This document shows positions 18,027 through 27,557 of a DNA stretch of 64,000 bases, one piece after another. The stretch is taken from NCBI GenBank assembly GCA_965213885.1, contig OZ243919.1:3100001-3164000 (forward strand). The letters run 5' to 3'. This DNA is from VYFG01 sp965213885 (lineage in GTDB: Bacteria > Pseudomonadota > Gammaproteobacteria > Arenicellales > Poriferihabitantaceae). The notes beneath the pieces are model-generated. The model was given only the letters and a program-made list of their open reading frames with translations, made no database searches and was not told where the DNA came from. Both the position numbers and the translations under genes were made by a program. Each line of letters starts with the position of its first letter. Position 1 is the stretch's first letter.

Positions 18027-18983
18027 GTGAACGACATCCTCCGAATGCTGATCCAGCGCCTGTCCCTCGGGCTGCTGACGCTGTTCGTGGTGTCCGTCAT
18101 CATCTTTCTCGCGGTCAGCATGTTGCCGGGGGACGCCGCCCAGGCCATGCTGGGCCAGGCCGCGACGGAGGAAACCGTCGATGCGCTACGCAAGCGGATG
18201 GGGCTGGACCAGCCGGCCTACATCCGTTATTTCACCTGGCTGGGCGGCATTCTGCAGGGGGACTTCGGCACCTCCATCGCCAACGGCCGCGAGATCTCGG
18301 AACTGATCGGGGGCCGCTTCGTCAACACCATCCTCCTGGCGGTGTTTGCCGCGGTGATTGCCGTGCCCCTGGCGATGATCCTGGGCATCCTGGCCGCGCT
18401 CTACCGCAACAGCGTCTACGACCGCAGCGTCAACGTGGTGACCCTGTCGTTCATCTCGACACCGGAATTCTTCGTCGCCTATATCCTGATCCTGATGATA
18501 TCGGTCAAGCTGGGGTGGTTCCCGAGCCTCGCCAACGTGAGCCCGGACACGCCGCTCCTGGAACGGCTCTACAAGACATTCCTGCCCGCCCTCACCCTGA
18601 CCTTGGTGGTGGTGGCGCACATGATGCGGATGACCCGGGCCGCCATCATCAACCTGTTGGCAAGCCCCTACATCGAAATGGCCGCGTTGAAGGGCATCAA
18701 CAAGCGCAGGATCATCACCAATCACGCCCTGCCCAATGCCTGGGCGCCCATCGTCAATGTCATCGTCCTGAACCTCGCCTACCTGATCGTGGGCGTGGTG
18801 GTGGTGGAGGTGGTGTTCGTGTACCCGGGCCTCGGGCAGCTTCTGGTGGATTCGGTGCAGCGGCGTGACCTGCCGGTGGTGCAGGCCTGCTGTCTCATCT
18901 TTGCCGCCACCTACGTGCTGCTCAACCTGATCGCGGACATCCTGTCCATCCTGACCAACCCGCGCCTCCTGCATCCGAAATGA
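18027..18983 (+). CDS. ABC transporter permease, DppB/OppB type
   Basis: A 318-residue inner-membrane subunit starting at GTG 18027, with about six membrane segments (first at residues 12-32, LGLLTLFVVSVIIFLAV). The usual DppB N-terminal motif (VSMLPGDAAQAMLG, then RKRMGLDQP) and the EAA loop region (YIEMAALKGINKRRIITNHALPNA near residues 213-236) are visible. It pairs with the DppC-type permease immediately downstream, whose ATG overlaps this stop codon (ATGA), indicating translational coupling. It forms the translocation pore of the peptide-type importer. Confidence 0.93.
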   Translation: MNDILRMLIQRLSLGLLTLFVVSVIIFLAVSMLPGDAAQAMLGQAATEETVDALRKRMGLDQPAYIRYFTWLGGILQGDFGTSIANGREISELIGGRFVNTILLAVFAAVIAVPLAMILGILAALYRNSVYDRSVNVVTLSFISTPEFFVAYILILMISVKLGWFPSLANVSPDTPLLERLYKTFLPALTLTLVVVAHMMRMTRAAIINLLASPYIEMAALKGINKRRIITNHALPNAWAPIVNVIVLNLAYLIVGVVVVEVVFVYPGLGQLLVDSVQRRDLPVVQACCLIFAATYVLLNLIADILSILTNPRLLHPK

Positions 18984-19885
18984 CCGATCCCGCGAACCCG
19001 TTCGATTCCGTGGATGCGATGCCGCCGCCACCCCGGCGGAACGAGGGCCGGCTTGCCGTCGCCTGGCGCGAGCTGAAGAAGGCGCCGCTCAGCGCGAAGA
19101 TCGGGCTGATCATCATCTTCACCTATATTTTCGTCGCGATCTTCGCTCCGGTGATCGCGCCCTACGGCGAGTCGGAGATCATCGGGCCGCAGTTCGAGCT
19201 GGCGGAAAAGGCGCCGCCCTTCGGCACCGACCATCTGGGCCGGGACATGTTCACCCGCCTGATCTACGGCGCGCGCAACACCGTCGGAATCGCGCTCATC
19301 ACCACGTTGTTCGCGTTCCTGCTCGGGGGCACCTGCGGCATCCTCGCGGCTACCCTGGGCGGCTGGATGGACCAGCTTCTCAGCCGTACCGTGGACGTGC
19401 TGATGGCGATTCCCGCGCTGATCTTCGCGATGCTGCTCCTGACCATCTTCGGCACGTCGGTGATCAACCTGATCCTCATCATCGGGTTTCTGGACGCCAC
19501 CCGGGTATTCCGCATCGCCCGGGCGGTGAGTCTCAACGTGGTGGTGATGGACTTCATCGAGTCCGCCCGCCTGCGCGGCGAGGGCATGGCCTGGATCACG
19601 CTCAAGGAAATCCTTCCCAACATCATGCCGCCGATGGTGGTGGAATTCGGCCTCAGGTTCTGTTTCGTCTTCCTCACCATCAGCGCCCTCAGCTTCCTCG
19701 GCCTCGGCATCCAGCCGCCCACCGCGGATTGGGGCTCCATGGTGCGGGACACCTCCACGCTGATCACCTACGGGGAGCTGGTACCCCTGTTGCCCGCTGC
19801 GGCCATCGCCATCCTCACCATCGGCGTCAACTTCGTGGTGGACTGGTTCCTCCACAAGACCAGCGGTCTCAAGGACGAGCACTAG
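18980..19885 (+). CDS. ABC transporter permease, DppC/OppC type
   Basis: A 301-residue inner-membrane subunit. An N-terminal cytoplasmic stretch (PPPRRNEGRLAVAWREL) is followed by a first membrane segment near residues 38-57 and the DppC landmark FGTDHLGRDMFTRLIYGARN near residue 77. The EAA loop is around DFIESARLRGEGMAWITLKEIL near residue 193. The C-terminal motif FLGLGIQPPTADWGSMVRD is diagnostic of this subfamily. It overlaps the upstream permease by four bases and ends 11 bases before the ATPase gene, so all are one operon. Confidence 0.93.
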   Translation: MTDPANPFDSVDAMPPPPRRNEGRLAVAWRELKKAPLSAKIGLIIIFTYIFVAIFAPVIAPYGESEIIGPQFELAEKAPPFGTDHLGRDMFTRLIYGARNTVGIALITTLFAFLLGGTCGILAATLGGWMDQLLSRTVDVLMAIPALIFAMLLLTIFGTSVINLILIIGFLDATRVFRIARAVSLNVVVMDFIESARLRGEGMAWITLKEILPNIMPPMVVEFGLRFCFVFLTISALSFLGLGIQPPTADWGSMVRDTSTLITYGELVPLLPAAAIAILTIGVNFVVDWFLHKTSGLKDEH

Positions 19886-19896
19886 GGGCAGCGGCG

Positions 19897-21552
19897 ATGA
19901 ACGCGAACAGCAACGGCACACTGCTCGAGATGAAGGGCCTCATGATCGAGGGCTTCAGCGACGAGCAGTGGCACCAGATCGTCAAGGGAGTGGATGTCAC
20001 TCTGGCCCGGGGCGAGATACTCGGGTTGATCGGGGAGTCCGGCGCCGGCAAGTCCACGATCGGCATCGCCGCCATGGGTTATGCCAAGCCGGGCTGCCGC
20101 ATCAATGGCGGCAGCATCCGGTTTGACGGCATGGAGCTGACGACCATGCCCGAAGCCCAAAGACGCAAGCTGCGCGGCTCCCGCATCGCCTACGTCGCGC
20201 AGAGCGCCGCGGCGTCGTTCAACCCGGCGCACAAGCTCATCGAGCAGTTTTCCGAGACGGTCATTGAGCATGGGAAGGGCACCCGCGATCAGGCCTATGC
20301 CGATGCCAAGGACCTGTATGCCCGGATCAAGCTGCCGGACCCCGACCAGATCGGCTTCCGCTACCCGCACCAGGTATCCGGCGGCCAGCTCCAGCGGGCG
20401 ATGACTGCCATGGCGCTGTCCTGCCGGCCGGACCTCATCATCTTCGACGAGCCCACCACCGCCCTGGACGTCACGACCCAGATCGAGGTGCTCGTGACGA
20501 TCCGCGACATCGTGGAGCAGTTCAACACCGCCGCCATCTACATCACCCACGACCTCGCGGTGGTGGCGCAGATGGCCGACCGGATCAAGGTGCTGCGGTT
20601 CGGCGAGACGGTGGAGGATGCGGATACCCGCAGGATGCTGTCGGACCCGCAGGAGGACTATACCAAGTCGCTCTGGGCGGTGCGCTCATTCCGCAAGGAG
20701 GAGGAGGCGCCGCCGCCGGAGGCGACGCCGCTGGTCAAGGTCGAGAACGTGACGGCCACCTACGCCCGCGGCCTGGTTCCGGTGCTGCGCGGTGTGGACT
20801 TCGAGATCCACAGGGGCCACACGGTGGCCGTGGTGGGGGAATCAGGCAGCGGCAAGAGTACCGCCGCCCGGGTGATCACGGGCCTGCTGCCGCCCCAGCA
20901 GGGCAGGGTGCTCTTTGACGGCAAGGAACTGCCCAGGGACTATCACCGCCGCACCAAGGACCAGTTGCGCCAGGCGCAGATGATCTACCAGATGGCGGAT
21001 ACCGCAGTGAATCCCAGGCACCGCATCCGCGAAATCGTCGGCCGGCCGCTGTCGTTCTACCTCGGCATGGAAGGCGATGCGAAGGAACGGCGCCTGCGGG
21101 AACTCATGGAGATGATCGAACTCGATCCCGACCTGTTTCTCGACCGCCTGCCGGGAGAGCTGTCGGGCGGCCAGAAGCAGCGCATCTGCATTGCCCGGGC
21201 CCTGGCTGCGGAGCCGTCCTTCATCATCTGCGACGAGGTGACTTCCGCCCTGGACCAGCTGGTGGCGGAGGGTATCCTGCGGCTGCTGGACCACCTGCAG
21301 CATGACCTGAACCTGGCGTACATGTTCATCACCCACGATCTCGCCACCGTGCGCGCCATCGCCGACGAGGTCATCGTCATGCTCCAGGGCGAGATCGTGG
21401 AGCAGGGACCCAAGGAGGAGATCTTCAATCCCCCCCACCACGAGTACACCGAGCTGCTGCTGTCCTCGGTGCCGGAGATGGACCCCGACTGGATGGACCG
21501 GGTGTTGGCGGAGCGACGCGAAAAGGGCGGCATGCATTCGGCGGACAACTGA
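19897..21552 (+). CDS. Fused double ABC ATPase (DppD-DppF type)
   Basis: A 551-residue cytoplasmic ATPase with two nucleotide-binding domains in one chain. Domain 1 has Walker A GESGAGKST near residue 46, signature VSGGQLQR near 160 and Walker B LIIFDEPTTALD. Domain 2 has GESGSGKST near 315, LSGGQKQR near 425 and FIICDEVTSALD. The start is ATG 19897; a longer frame starting at 19729 overlaps the permease and is rejected. Fused ATPases are common in this importer class (GsiA, YejF). With the binding protein and two permeases the transporter is complete. Confidence 0.93.
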   Translation: MNANSNGTLLEMKGLMIEGFSDEQWHQIVKGVDVTLARGEILGLIGESGAGKSTIGIAAMGYAKPGCRINGGSIRFDGMELTTMPEAQRRKLRGSRIAYVAQSAAASFNPAHKLIEQFSETVIEHGKGTRDQAYADAKDLYARIKLPDPDQIGFRYPHQVSGGQLQRAMTAMALSCRPDLIIFDEPTTALDVTTQIEVLVTIRDIVEQFNTAAIYITHDLAVVAQMADRIKVLRFGETVEDADTRRMLSDPQEDYTKSLWAVRSFRKEEEAPPPEATPLVKVENVTATYARGLVPVLRGVDFEIHRGHTVAVVGESGSGKSTAARVITGLLPPQQGRVLFDGKELPRDYHRRTKDQLRQAQMIYQMADTAVNPRHRIREIVGRPLSFYLGMEGDAKERRLRELMEMIELDPDLFLDRLPGELSGGQKQRICIARALAAEPSFIICDEVTSALDQLVAEGILRLLDHLQHDLNLAYMFITHDLATVRAIADEVIVMLQGEIVEQGPKEEIFNPPHHEYTELLLSSVPEMDPDWMDRVLAERREKGGMHSADN

Positions 21553-21642
21553 GCCCCATCCGCGGGGGCCGGACTTCCAGCCCGTACAATCATTCAGGGG
21601 TATGCCGCACTTCAGGCAGTTCCCCCATTATCGAAACGGAGC

Positions 21643-22461
21643 CTATACGCCGTATACCGTGGCGTTGACCACGGGATCCCCGATCACCCCCGGGGCGCTT
21701 TCGTAGACCATGACGCCCATCATGCGGGTGCGGGCCCCCCTGACCGGTGTGACCCGGTGCGCACTGTCACAGCCGCGGAACATCATCAGCGCGCCTTCCT
21801 GTCGGCCGATGGTCTCGACCCCGGTCCTGTCGCCCTTAAGGAGACGGCGGAGCCCCCCGAGGTTGGGATCGCCATCGGACCTGCAGTTCGGCAGGATTTC
21901 AAAAATGCCCCCTTCCTCCGGAGCCTGCAGCATGAGGGTCATGGTGAAGGCATTGTCGGAATCGAAGTGCCACGCGGACCGGTCTCCGTCGCCGTGGCAC
22001 AGGACATTGACGGGCTGATAGGGATCCGCGCTGGGGTACAGGACACCGCTGCCGGTGACGTCCGCGACGAAGCGCCGGAATGCCGGCCAGTGGTAGAGCG
22101 CCTTGAGTGCGGAGTCCTCCGGCAGCAGGTGAGCCCCCACCATGCGGTAGCTGGCCGGATTGAGGAGGTTCCGCGGATGATCGGCCGGCAGCTCCGGCGA
22201 GGTACTGCGTTCCAGGTAGATGTTGCGCAGTGAACTCGCCGCATGGGCCCGTGGCAGCACGTCTGAGACACGTGCGACCTCCTCCCGCCGCGCCGGGTCA
22301 CCGAGAAATCCCGGCAACTGGCAATACTGCCGCGATTCGAGTTGGTGGCGGAGGTCGGCCACCAGCTTCCGGCAGTCCGCGGACCCGGGGCGGTGGAACG
22401 GATACCGGTCCAGGTTGACGGCATGTTGGGGGTTCGTGAACTGACCGGTCAATGTTCGCAT
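21643..22461 (-). CDS. 2-oxoglutarate/Fe(II)-dependent oxygenase
   Basis: A 272-residue protein with the non-haem iron facial triad of the family: His165 and Asp167 in WHFDSDNAFTMTL, and His235 in SAHRVTPVRG, with Arg241 six residues later as the likely 2-oxoglutarate anchor. The double-stranded beta-helix core spans about residues 150-260. The N-terminal 140 residues are a separate helical region with several tryptophan/proline motifs. No signal peptide is present. The substrate is unknown; relatives hydroxylate or halogenate amino acids and other small molecules. It is convergent with the ABC ATPase gene (90 bases apart). Confidence 0.82.
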   Translation of the reverse strand: MRTLTGQFTNPQHAVNLDRYPFHRPGSADCRKLVADLRHQLESRQYCQLPGFLGDPARREEVARVSDVLPRAHAASSLRNIYLERSTSPELPADHPRNLLNPASYRMVGAHLLPEDSALKALYHWPAFRRFVADVTGSGVLYPSADPYQPVNVLCHGDGDRSAWHFDSDNAFTMTLMLQAPEEGGIFEILPNCRSDGDPNLGGLRRLLKGDRTGVETIGRQEGALMMFRGCDSAHRVTPVRGARTRMMGVMVYESAPGVIGDPVVNATVYGV

Positions 22462-22511
22462 CCCGGGAGTGTGCAGCCAGGATCATGCCAGCACCGGCGG
22501 TGGCCGGGCAA

Positions 22512-22546
22512 GACCTGATCGGGGGAGGTGACCTGATCGGGGGAGG
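22512..22546. repeat. Tandem duplication of a 17-18-base unit
   Basis: GACCTGATCGGGGGAGG occurs twice head to tail (22512-22528 and 22530-22546) in the space between the divergent 2OG oxygenase and nnrU genes. It could be slippage or paired regulator sites; nothing else supports a role. Confidence 0.6.
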
Positions 22547-22629
22547 CCAGTGGTGCGCGCGGTCCGGGACGACGGGGACATGGGGTAGAATGAGGGCACA
22601 CGTTCACCCGGGTACGAGGCCGCGATTCC

Positions 22630-23178
22630 ATGAGTTTGCTCATCACCGGCATTGTTCTGTTTTTCGGAATCCACCTGCTTCCGGCGTTCGTCGGCCCGCG
22701 CCAGCGGATCATCGACATGCTGGGAGAGACAGGGTACAAGACCGCGTTCTCGCTGGTTTCCGCCATCGGTTTCATTTTCATGCTCTACGGATGGAGGGAT
22801 GTGCCCCAGGATCCCGTGTTCGATCCCCCCGCATTCAGCCTGCTCCTTTCGAAGGCCGTCATGCTGCCGGCGTTTGTCCTGATGGTGGCCGCCTATGTGC
22901 CCTGCAACATCCGGCGGCTGGTGGGGCATCCCATGATCATCTCGGTACTGCTCTGGGCCCTGGTCCACGTGCTCGCCAACGGCGACCGGGCTTCCCTGAT
23001 CCTGTTCGGCGCTTTCCTGCTTTGGGCAATCTTCGACTGGGCGTCCGTGGTCCGGCGCCAGCCGGAACGACCGGCACCGGCCAGCAAGCGCAACGACCTG
23101 GTGGTCGTGGCAGTGGGGATCGCGGTCTACTTCATCGTATACCACCTGCACGGGCGGTTCTTCGCACCGCTCGGGTGA
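22630..23178 (+). CDS. NnrU family membrane protein
   Basis: A 182-residue integral membrane protein with five or six hydrophobic segments, beginning MSLLITGIVLFFGIHLLPAF, the typical NnrU opening. Other family landmarks are GWRDVP near residue 53, RRLVGHPMI near residue 94 and LWALVHVLANGD near 107. The family is named from a nitrite/nitric-oxide gene cluster but most members, as here, sit away from denitrification genes; role unknown. Length matches the family. The C-terminus YFIVYHLHGRFFAPLG ends in a last membrane segment. Confidence 0.85.
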   Translation: MSLLITGIVLFFGIHLLPAFVGPRQRIIDMLGETGYKTAFSLVSAIGFIFMLYGWRDVPQDPVFDPPAFSLLLSKAVMLPAFVLMVAAYVPCNIRRLVGHPMIISVLLWALVHVLANGDRASLILFGAFLLWAIFDWASVVRRQPERPAPASKRNDLVVVAVGIAVYFIVYHLHGRFFAPLG

Positions 23179-23210
23179 GTTCGGGCCCCCGGCTTGTCGG
23201 TACCTGGTGA

Positions 23211-23444
23211 GCCCGTGGAACGCAGCCTGTAATCAGCGCCGGCAGGAATCGCCACTACCAGGGCGACTTCTACGATTTGATCGGGATTGCCCGCCATTCG
23301 GAAACCGGGGAGGAAGTGGTGGTCTGCCGGCCGCGTCACGGCGACCGGGAATTGCGGGTGCGGACGTTGGTCGGGTTCATTGAGCCGGTGATGGTGGATG
23401 GGGCCGAAGTGCCCAGGTTCGCCTATGACCCGGAGCCGGTATGA
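23211..23444 (+). CDS. DUF1653 domain-containing protein, start codon not visible
   Basis: This frame reads SAGRNRHYQGDFYDLIG, then IARHSETGEEVVVCRP, VRTLVGFIEPVMVDGAEV and PRFAYDPEPV to the stop at 23444. This is a complete DUF1653 domain (family consensus GRYRHYKG...VARHSET...VDG...PRF), a small protein of about 65-75 residues of unknown function. The frame is open only from 23211 and contains no ATG, GTG or TTG before the domain. Either a rare start is used, or the start codon has been lost by mutation or an indel. It is 33 bases downstream of nnrU, probably on the same transcript. Confidence 0.6.
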   Translation, partial: ARGTQPVISAGRNRHYQGDFYDLIGIARHSETGEEVVVCRPRHGDRELRVRTLVGFIEPVMVDGAEVPRFAYDPEPV

Positions 23445-23599
23445 TCCCGCGGCAGGGATCTCCCCGGCACTGAACTGCGGGCCTGCCGGCGGGGCGCCGA
23501 AGCCCCGGCAGGGTTCTACTGTCCGGGTCTTCGGCAGGCCTCGGGACCGCGTGTTCTCGCGTTTCCGCTCTTGATGATCATGCCGGAGTCCGGTTGCCG

Positions 23600-24961
23600 T
23601 CAGGAGCCCACGACATCCACGACGGCGTCGCGAACGATTTCCACCATGCGGTCCAGGGTGGCGACATCCGTGTTGAGCGGCGGTGCGCTGCAGATCACCT
23701 CGCTCCGGACGCGGGTATACAGGCCCCGGTCCAGCATGGCCTTGGTGAGCTTGGCACCCAGCCCGAACGAGGGCTCGAACCATTCCCGGGTGGATTTGTC
23801 CTTCACGATCTCGATGCCGTGCATCATGCCCTTGCCGCGGATGTTGCCCACGTGGGGGTGATCTTCAAGGGCCTCCCGGTATTTCCGCAGCATGGCCTCC
23901 CCGTTCGCGGCCGCCTGTCCCGGCAGATCCTCGGCCTCGATGATGTCCAGGGTGGCCAGGCCCACGGCGCAGGGGGTAGGGTGCCCGCTGTAGGTATAGG
24001 CGTGCATCCACGGCTTGTCGCCGCTGCGGATGGTGTCGGCAATCTCGTCACTGATGCCGATGCCGCCCAGGGGCAGGGCGCCGGACGTGATGGACTTGGC
24101 GAACTGCATGAGGTCCGGCTGTACGCCGTAATGCTCCAGGGCGAACATCCTGCCGGTGCGGCCGAACCCGGTAATGACCTCGTCGGCCACCAGGAGGACC
24201 TCGTACTGGTCGCAGATTTCCCGGATGCGACCGAAGTAGTCGTCCTGGGGGACGATGACGCCACCCGCGCCCTGCACGGGCTCGGCGATGAACATGGCCA
24301 CTGTCTCCGGGCCCTGACGGAGTATCTCCTTTTCGAGTTCGTTGGCCGCGGCGATTCCCTGGGAGGAGCCGTCCCCGGGCTCCGGGTAATGGTACGGGTC
24401 CGGCGAGGGAATGTGGCTGATCCCCGGGACCCTCGGCTCGAACGCCGGCCAGTAGCTCTCGATACCGGTGCAGGACATCGCCGCGAGGGTCACGCCGTGG
24501 TAGCCCAGCACCCGGGAGATCACCTTGGTTTTCCCGGGCTGGTTCCGCGCCTTCCAGTAGGACCGGGCCAGCTTGATGTTGCTGTCGGTGGACTCGCCGC
24601 CGCCGGAGGTGAAGTAGAAATGGTTGATGTTCGGATAGGCGATCGCAGAGAGGCGCTCCGCGAGTTCAATCGCGGGTCGGTTCGACCCGCCAGCATAGCT
24701 CGAGGCGAAGGCCAGCTCGCTCATCTGCCGGTAAGCGGCATCGGCCAGCTCCTTCCTGCTGTGTCCTGCGCTGACATTCCACAGCGAGGACAGGCCGTCG
24801 ATGATGCGATTGCCGTCCGCGTCCACCAGGAAGGACCCCTCTCCCCTGATCCAGACCCGACCGGCATGGTGTCCGGCGGTGTGGTGGAGCGGGTGAATCA
24901 TGTGCTGGTGGTCTCTGGCCAGCAGCGCGGCGTTGCCTGGGGCGGTCAATGGGGCATTCAT
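23600..24961 (-). CDS. Class III aminotransferase (omega-amino acid / diamine:pyruvate type)
   Basis: A 453-residue PLP enzyme. The ATG at 24961 (MNAPLTAPGN) follows AGGTGA; an upstream TTG gives a seven-residue extension. The class III signature is LLVADEVITGFGRTGRMF around residue 240, and the PLP lysine is in DLMQFAKSITSGALPLGG. SGGGESTDSNIKLAR near residue 115 binds the cofactor phosphate. The subfamily transaminates beta-alanine, putrescine, taurine or related omega-amines with pyruvate. No gene beside it fixes the substrate, though an amine oxidase and a TauABC-like importer occur elsewhere in the window. Confidence 0.9.
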   Translation of the reverse strand: MNAPLTAPGNAALLARDHQHMIHPLHHTAGHHAGRVWIRGEGSFLVDADGNRIIDGLSSLWNVSAGHSRKELADAAYRQMSELAFASSYAGGSNRPAIELAERLSAIAYPNINHFYFTSGGGESTDSNIKLARSYWKARNQPGKTKVISRVLGYHGVTLAAMSCTGIESYWPAFEPRVPGISHIPSPDPYHYPEPGDGSSQGIAAANELEKEILRQGPETVAMFIAEPVQGAGGVIVPQDDYFGRIREICDQYEVLLVADEVITGFGRTGRMFALEHYGVQPDLMQFAKSITSGALPLGGIGISDEIADTIRSGDKPWMHAYTYSGHPTPCAVGLATLDIIEAEDLPGQAAANGEAMLRKYREALEDHPHVGNIRGKGMMHGIEIVKDKSTREWFEPSFGLGAKLTKAMLDRGLYTRVRSEVICSAPPLNTDVATLDRMVEIVRDAVVDVVGS

Positions 24962-25148
24962 GGAAATCACCTGGTGTGTCAACGGGGCTGCCCGGTGCGG
25001 TGTGCACCATTCCGGGCGGGGGAGAAGGGATTATCGCCGTGACATCCCCATCCGGGCAACCCGGTGATTCAACCCGGTGATTCAAGCGATTGGCGTGAAT
25101 TGCGGGGGATTGGGACAGGGAAGATGCCGGGGCGTCCCGGCGGGTTTC

Positions 25149-27404
25149 CTACATATCGTCGCTGAAATCCATCTTGCCGAGGCGCTTGGCCTGCTCCGTC
25201 GCCGATTCGGCGCTGTCCGCCGCCGCAGCGCCCTGGGTCAGGGCCTCGCGGACCGCTTCCGGGTTGGCATTGGCGACCTGGTCCTCCGGAAGGCGGACAC
25301 GGACTTCCCGGTGGGCGAAGAAGATGCCCCCGGCGGCCAGCGCATCACGCACGCGCCGGTAGGCCTCGCGCCGGATCACCCACTGCTCGCCCGGCTTCGC
25401 GGTGAACTTCATGCGCACGATCAGCGCGGACTCCTCCACCCGCATTACGCCCTGGGACTTGAGCGGCAGGATGAAGTTCTGTCCGATGACCGGATCCTCC
25501 AGCATGGACTGCCCCACCTTCTTGATGATCTTGCGCACCTGCTCGATATCGGTGTCGTAGGACAGGCGCAGTTCGAGTTTCATGGTGACCCAGTCACGGC
25601 TCAGGTTCCGGATGGTCCGAATCTCTCCGTAGGGGATTGTCTGGACGGCGCCGAGGTGGTGGCGCAGCTGCATCGAGCGCAGGGAGATCTTCTCCACCGT
25701 CCCGCGAAGCTCCTCGATTTCAATGTATTCGTTTTTCCGGAATGCGTCGTCCACCAGGAAGAAGATACCGCTCAGCACGTCCTGGACCAGTTTCTGGGCG
25801 CCGAACCCGATGGCAATGCCCACGACCCCGGCGCCCGCGAGCAGCGGAGTGATGGCGATGCCGAGGGAGTGGAGCACCGACAGCAGCACAAAGGTGAACA
25901 GGACGACGGTGAGCAGGGTGCGCATCAGGGGGAGCAGGGTCTCCGCCCTGGTGGCCCCCGCGCCGCCCCCTTCCCCTTCCAGAGTGGCAAAGGCGTCGTT
26001 CGTCTCCTCGGGAAGCTTGCGCTCGATCAGGGCGTTGAAGAATTCCCAGATGATGTAGGTAACGGTGGCGATGACCAGCAGGTTGATGCCCTGGCCCAGG
26101 GCCTGGTTGGTGAAGTCGCTTTCGATCAGCTCGTCGGGTGACAGTCCCCAGGCCAGGCTGAACATGTATACCGCCACGGCGATCATCAGCAGGCGAAAGC
26201 CGTTCTGGACGATCCGGATGAACCGGCGTGAGCGCATGTCGAAGGTCGGACTGTGCAGCCACTGAATCCGGGTGACGTTCCTGATCAGACGGTAGAAGAT
26301 TCGGTCCGCGACGAAGAACGCGAGGGTGATCCACCAGCTGATGGTGAGATATTCAGCCTCTTCCCAGTATCCCAGGAAAGTCTTGTACAGCCACAGCGAC
26401 CAGAGGATGAGCAGCCAGGCGGTGAAGAGGAACGGCCAGAAGGTCTGCAGGAACCCGGTGGTGAATCCGGCCGGGCCGTTGTCCGGACCTTCCGTGGTGA
26501 ACATCGCGGTGATCTTGTCCCGCATGACCCAGAACCGGCTCAGGATGATCACGTTGAGAACCAGGGTCAGGGGAATCGTCAGCCCGAGGATCTGGATCTC
26601 GCTCATGCCCGCCCGGGGCAGGTAGACGAACAGTCCGTTGCCGAATTCGAAGACGGCGAAGAAAGCGATGAACCACCGGTAGAGCTGGCGCGACGAGTCG
26701 TCGTCCAGGGGAATGGGGCGCAGTCCGTGCCGGTTCGGCGAGAAAATGTTCCGAAGCAGGATCATCCAGAGCCGCAGCACCACCAGCGCACCGACCCATT
26801 CGGTGAACAGGAGATCGAAATACGGGTTGCCGTGGCGGGTATAGATGACCATGGCGTAGGCCGACAGGGCCAGGACGGCGACACCGGTCAGCTGGATGAT
26901 GACCCGGATCAGGATGAAGCGGAGCTTGAGGAAGACGGTCTTTTCCCGGACTTCCACGTAGGCGTACAGGCGGGAAAGCAGCTTGCGGGTGGTGACCTGC
27001 TCCAGCGCAAGGCCGATGGCGGTCACCACCAGTATGGTCAGCAGCACCCGCAGCCCGCCCCACCCGGCCTCGGGCATCGCGGCCCTGGACATCGCCCGGG
27101 AGAAATCCTCCGGATAGTCCGGAATCTTGCGCCAGAGTCGCGCGAGCTGTTCGCCGAGCCGGTTCGTCCTGGACTCCTGCCAGTCGCTGATGAGCTCCTG
27201 GTTGTAGGAGACCTCGTCGTCGTCGGACACCACCGGTGTGACGGATTCCTGCGACACCTCCGTGCTGCCGGCGTCGCCGACAAGGCCGTAATCCTGGGCA
27301 AGGTTGGGCGTTACCGCCAGCACCAGCAGCAGGCAGCCCACCAGGATGAAGGCATTTCTCAGCAATGAGGTCAAGGGTACGCCAATCCGGTTGTCAGTGA
27401 TCAA
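25149..27404 (-). CDS. Mechanosensitive ion channel, MscS superfamily (large)
   Basis: A 751-residue inner-membrane channel. The first residues are a hydrophobic signal/anchor (AFILVGCLLLVLAV), followed by an acidic periplasmic stretch and about eight to ten membrane segments. The MscS core is near residues 530-650, with the pore-lining glycine/alanine-rich helix AGAGVVGIAIGFGAQKLVQD and the beta domain landmark LRGTVEKISLRSMQLR. The C-terminal part is cytoplasmic, ending with a small acidic tail. Larger members (MscK/YbiO/YnaI-like) match this length. The frame starts at TTG 27404 behind GGAGAGG; no early ATG exists. It releases solutes on hypo-osmotic shock. Confidence 0.9.
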   Translation of the reverse strand: MITDNRIGVPLTSLLRNAFILVGCLLLVLAVTPNLAQDYGLVGDAGSTEVSQESVTPVVSDDDEVSYNQELISDWQESRTNRLGEQLARLWRKIPDYPEDFSRAMSRAAMPEAGWGGLRVLLTILVVTAIGLALEQVTTRKLLSRLYAYVEVREKTVFLKLRFILIRVIIQLTGVAVLALSAYAMVIYTRHGNPYFDLLFTEWVGALVVLRLWMILLRNIFSPNRHGLRPIPLDDDSSRQLYRWFIAFFAVFEFGNGLFVYLPRAGMSEIQILGLTIPLTLVLNVIILSRFWVMRDKITAMFTTEGPDNGPAGFTTGFLQTFWPFLFTAWLLILWSLWLYKTFLGYWEEAEYLTISWWITLAFFVADRIFYRLIRNVTRIQWLHSPTFDMRSRRFIRIVQNGFRLLMIAVAVYMFSLAWGLSPDELIESDFTNQALGQGINLLVIATVTYIIWEFFNALIERKLPEETNDAFATLEGEGGGAGATRAETLLPLMRTLLTVVLFTFVLLSVLHSLGIAITPLLAGAGVVGIAIGFGAQKLVQDVLSGIFFLVDDAFRKNEYIEIEELRGTVEKISLRSMQLRHHLGAVQTIPYGEIRTIRNLSRDWVTMKLELRLSYDTDIEQVRKIIKKVGQSMLEDPVIGQNFILPLKSQGVMRVEESALIVRMKFTAKPGEQWVIRREAYRRVRDALAAGGIFFAHREVRVRLPEDQVANANPEAVREALTQGAAAADSAESATEQAKRLGKMDFSDDM

Positions 27405-27557
27405 ACAATCCGGCCTCTCCCGATTGTCAACTCATGGCAGTGTATCGACGATTCCGGCGGATTGCCACACCGCCGATGCCACGTTGTCTCACGCGTGATG
27501 ACAACCGGAAACAGGCCGAACAGCCCAAAAGCAAGGGATTCAGGCCGAATCCCGAAT

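Noticed and set aside
22512..22546. Tandem unit as the beginning of a CRISPR array
   Set aside because: Only two copies, adjacent without spacers, and no cas genes.
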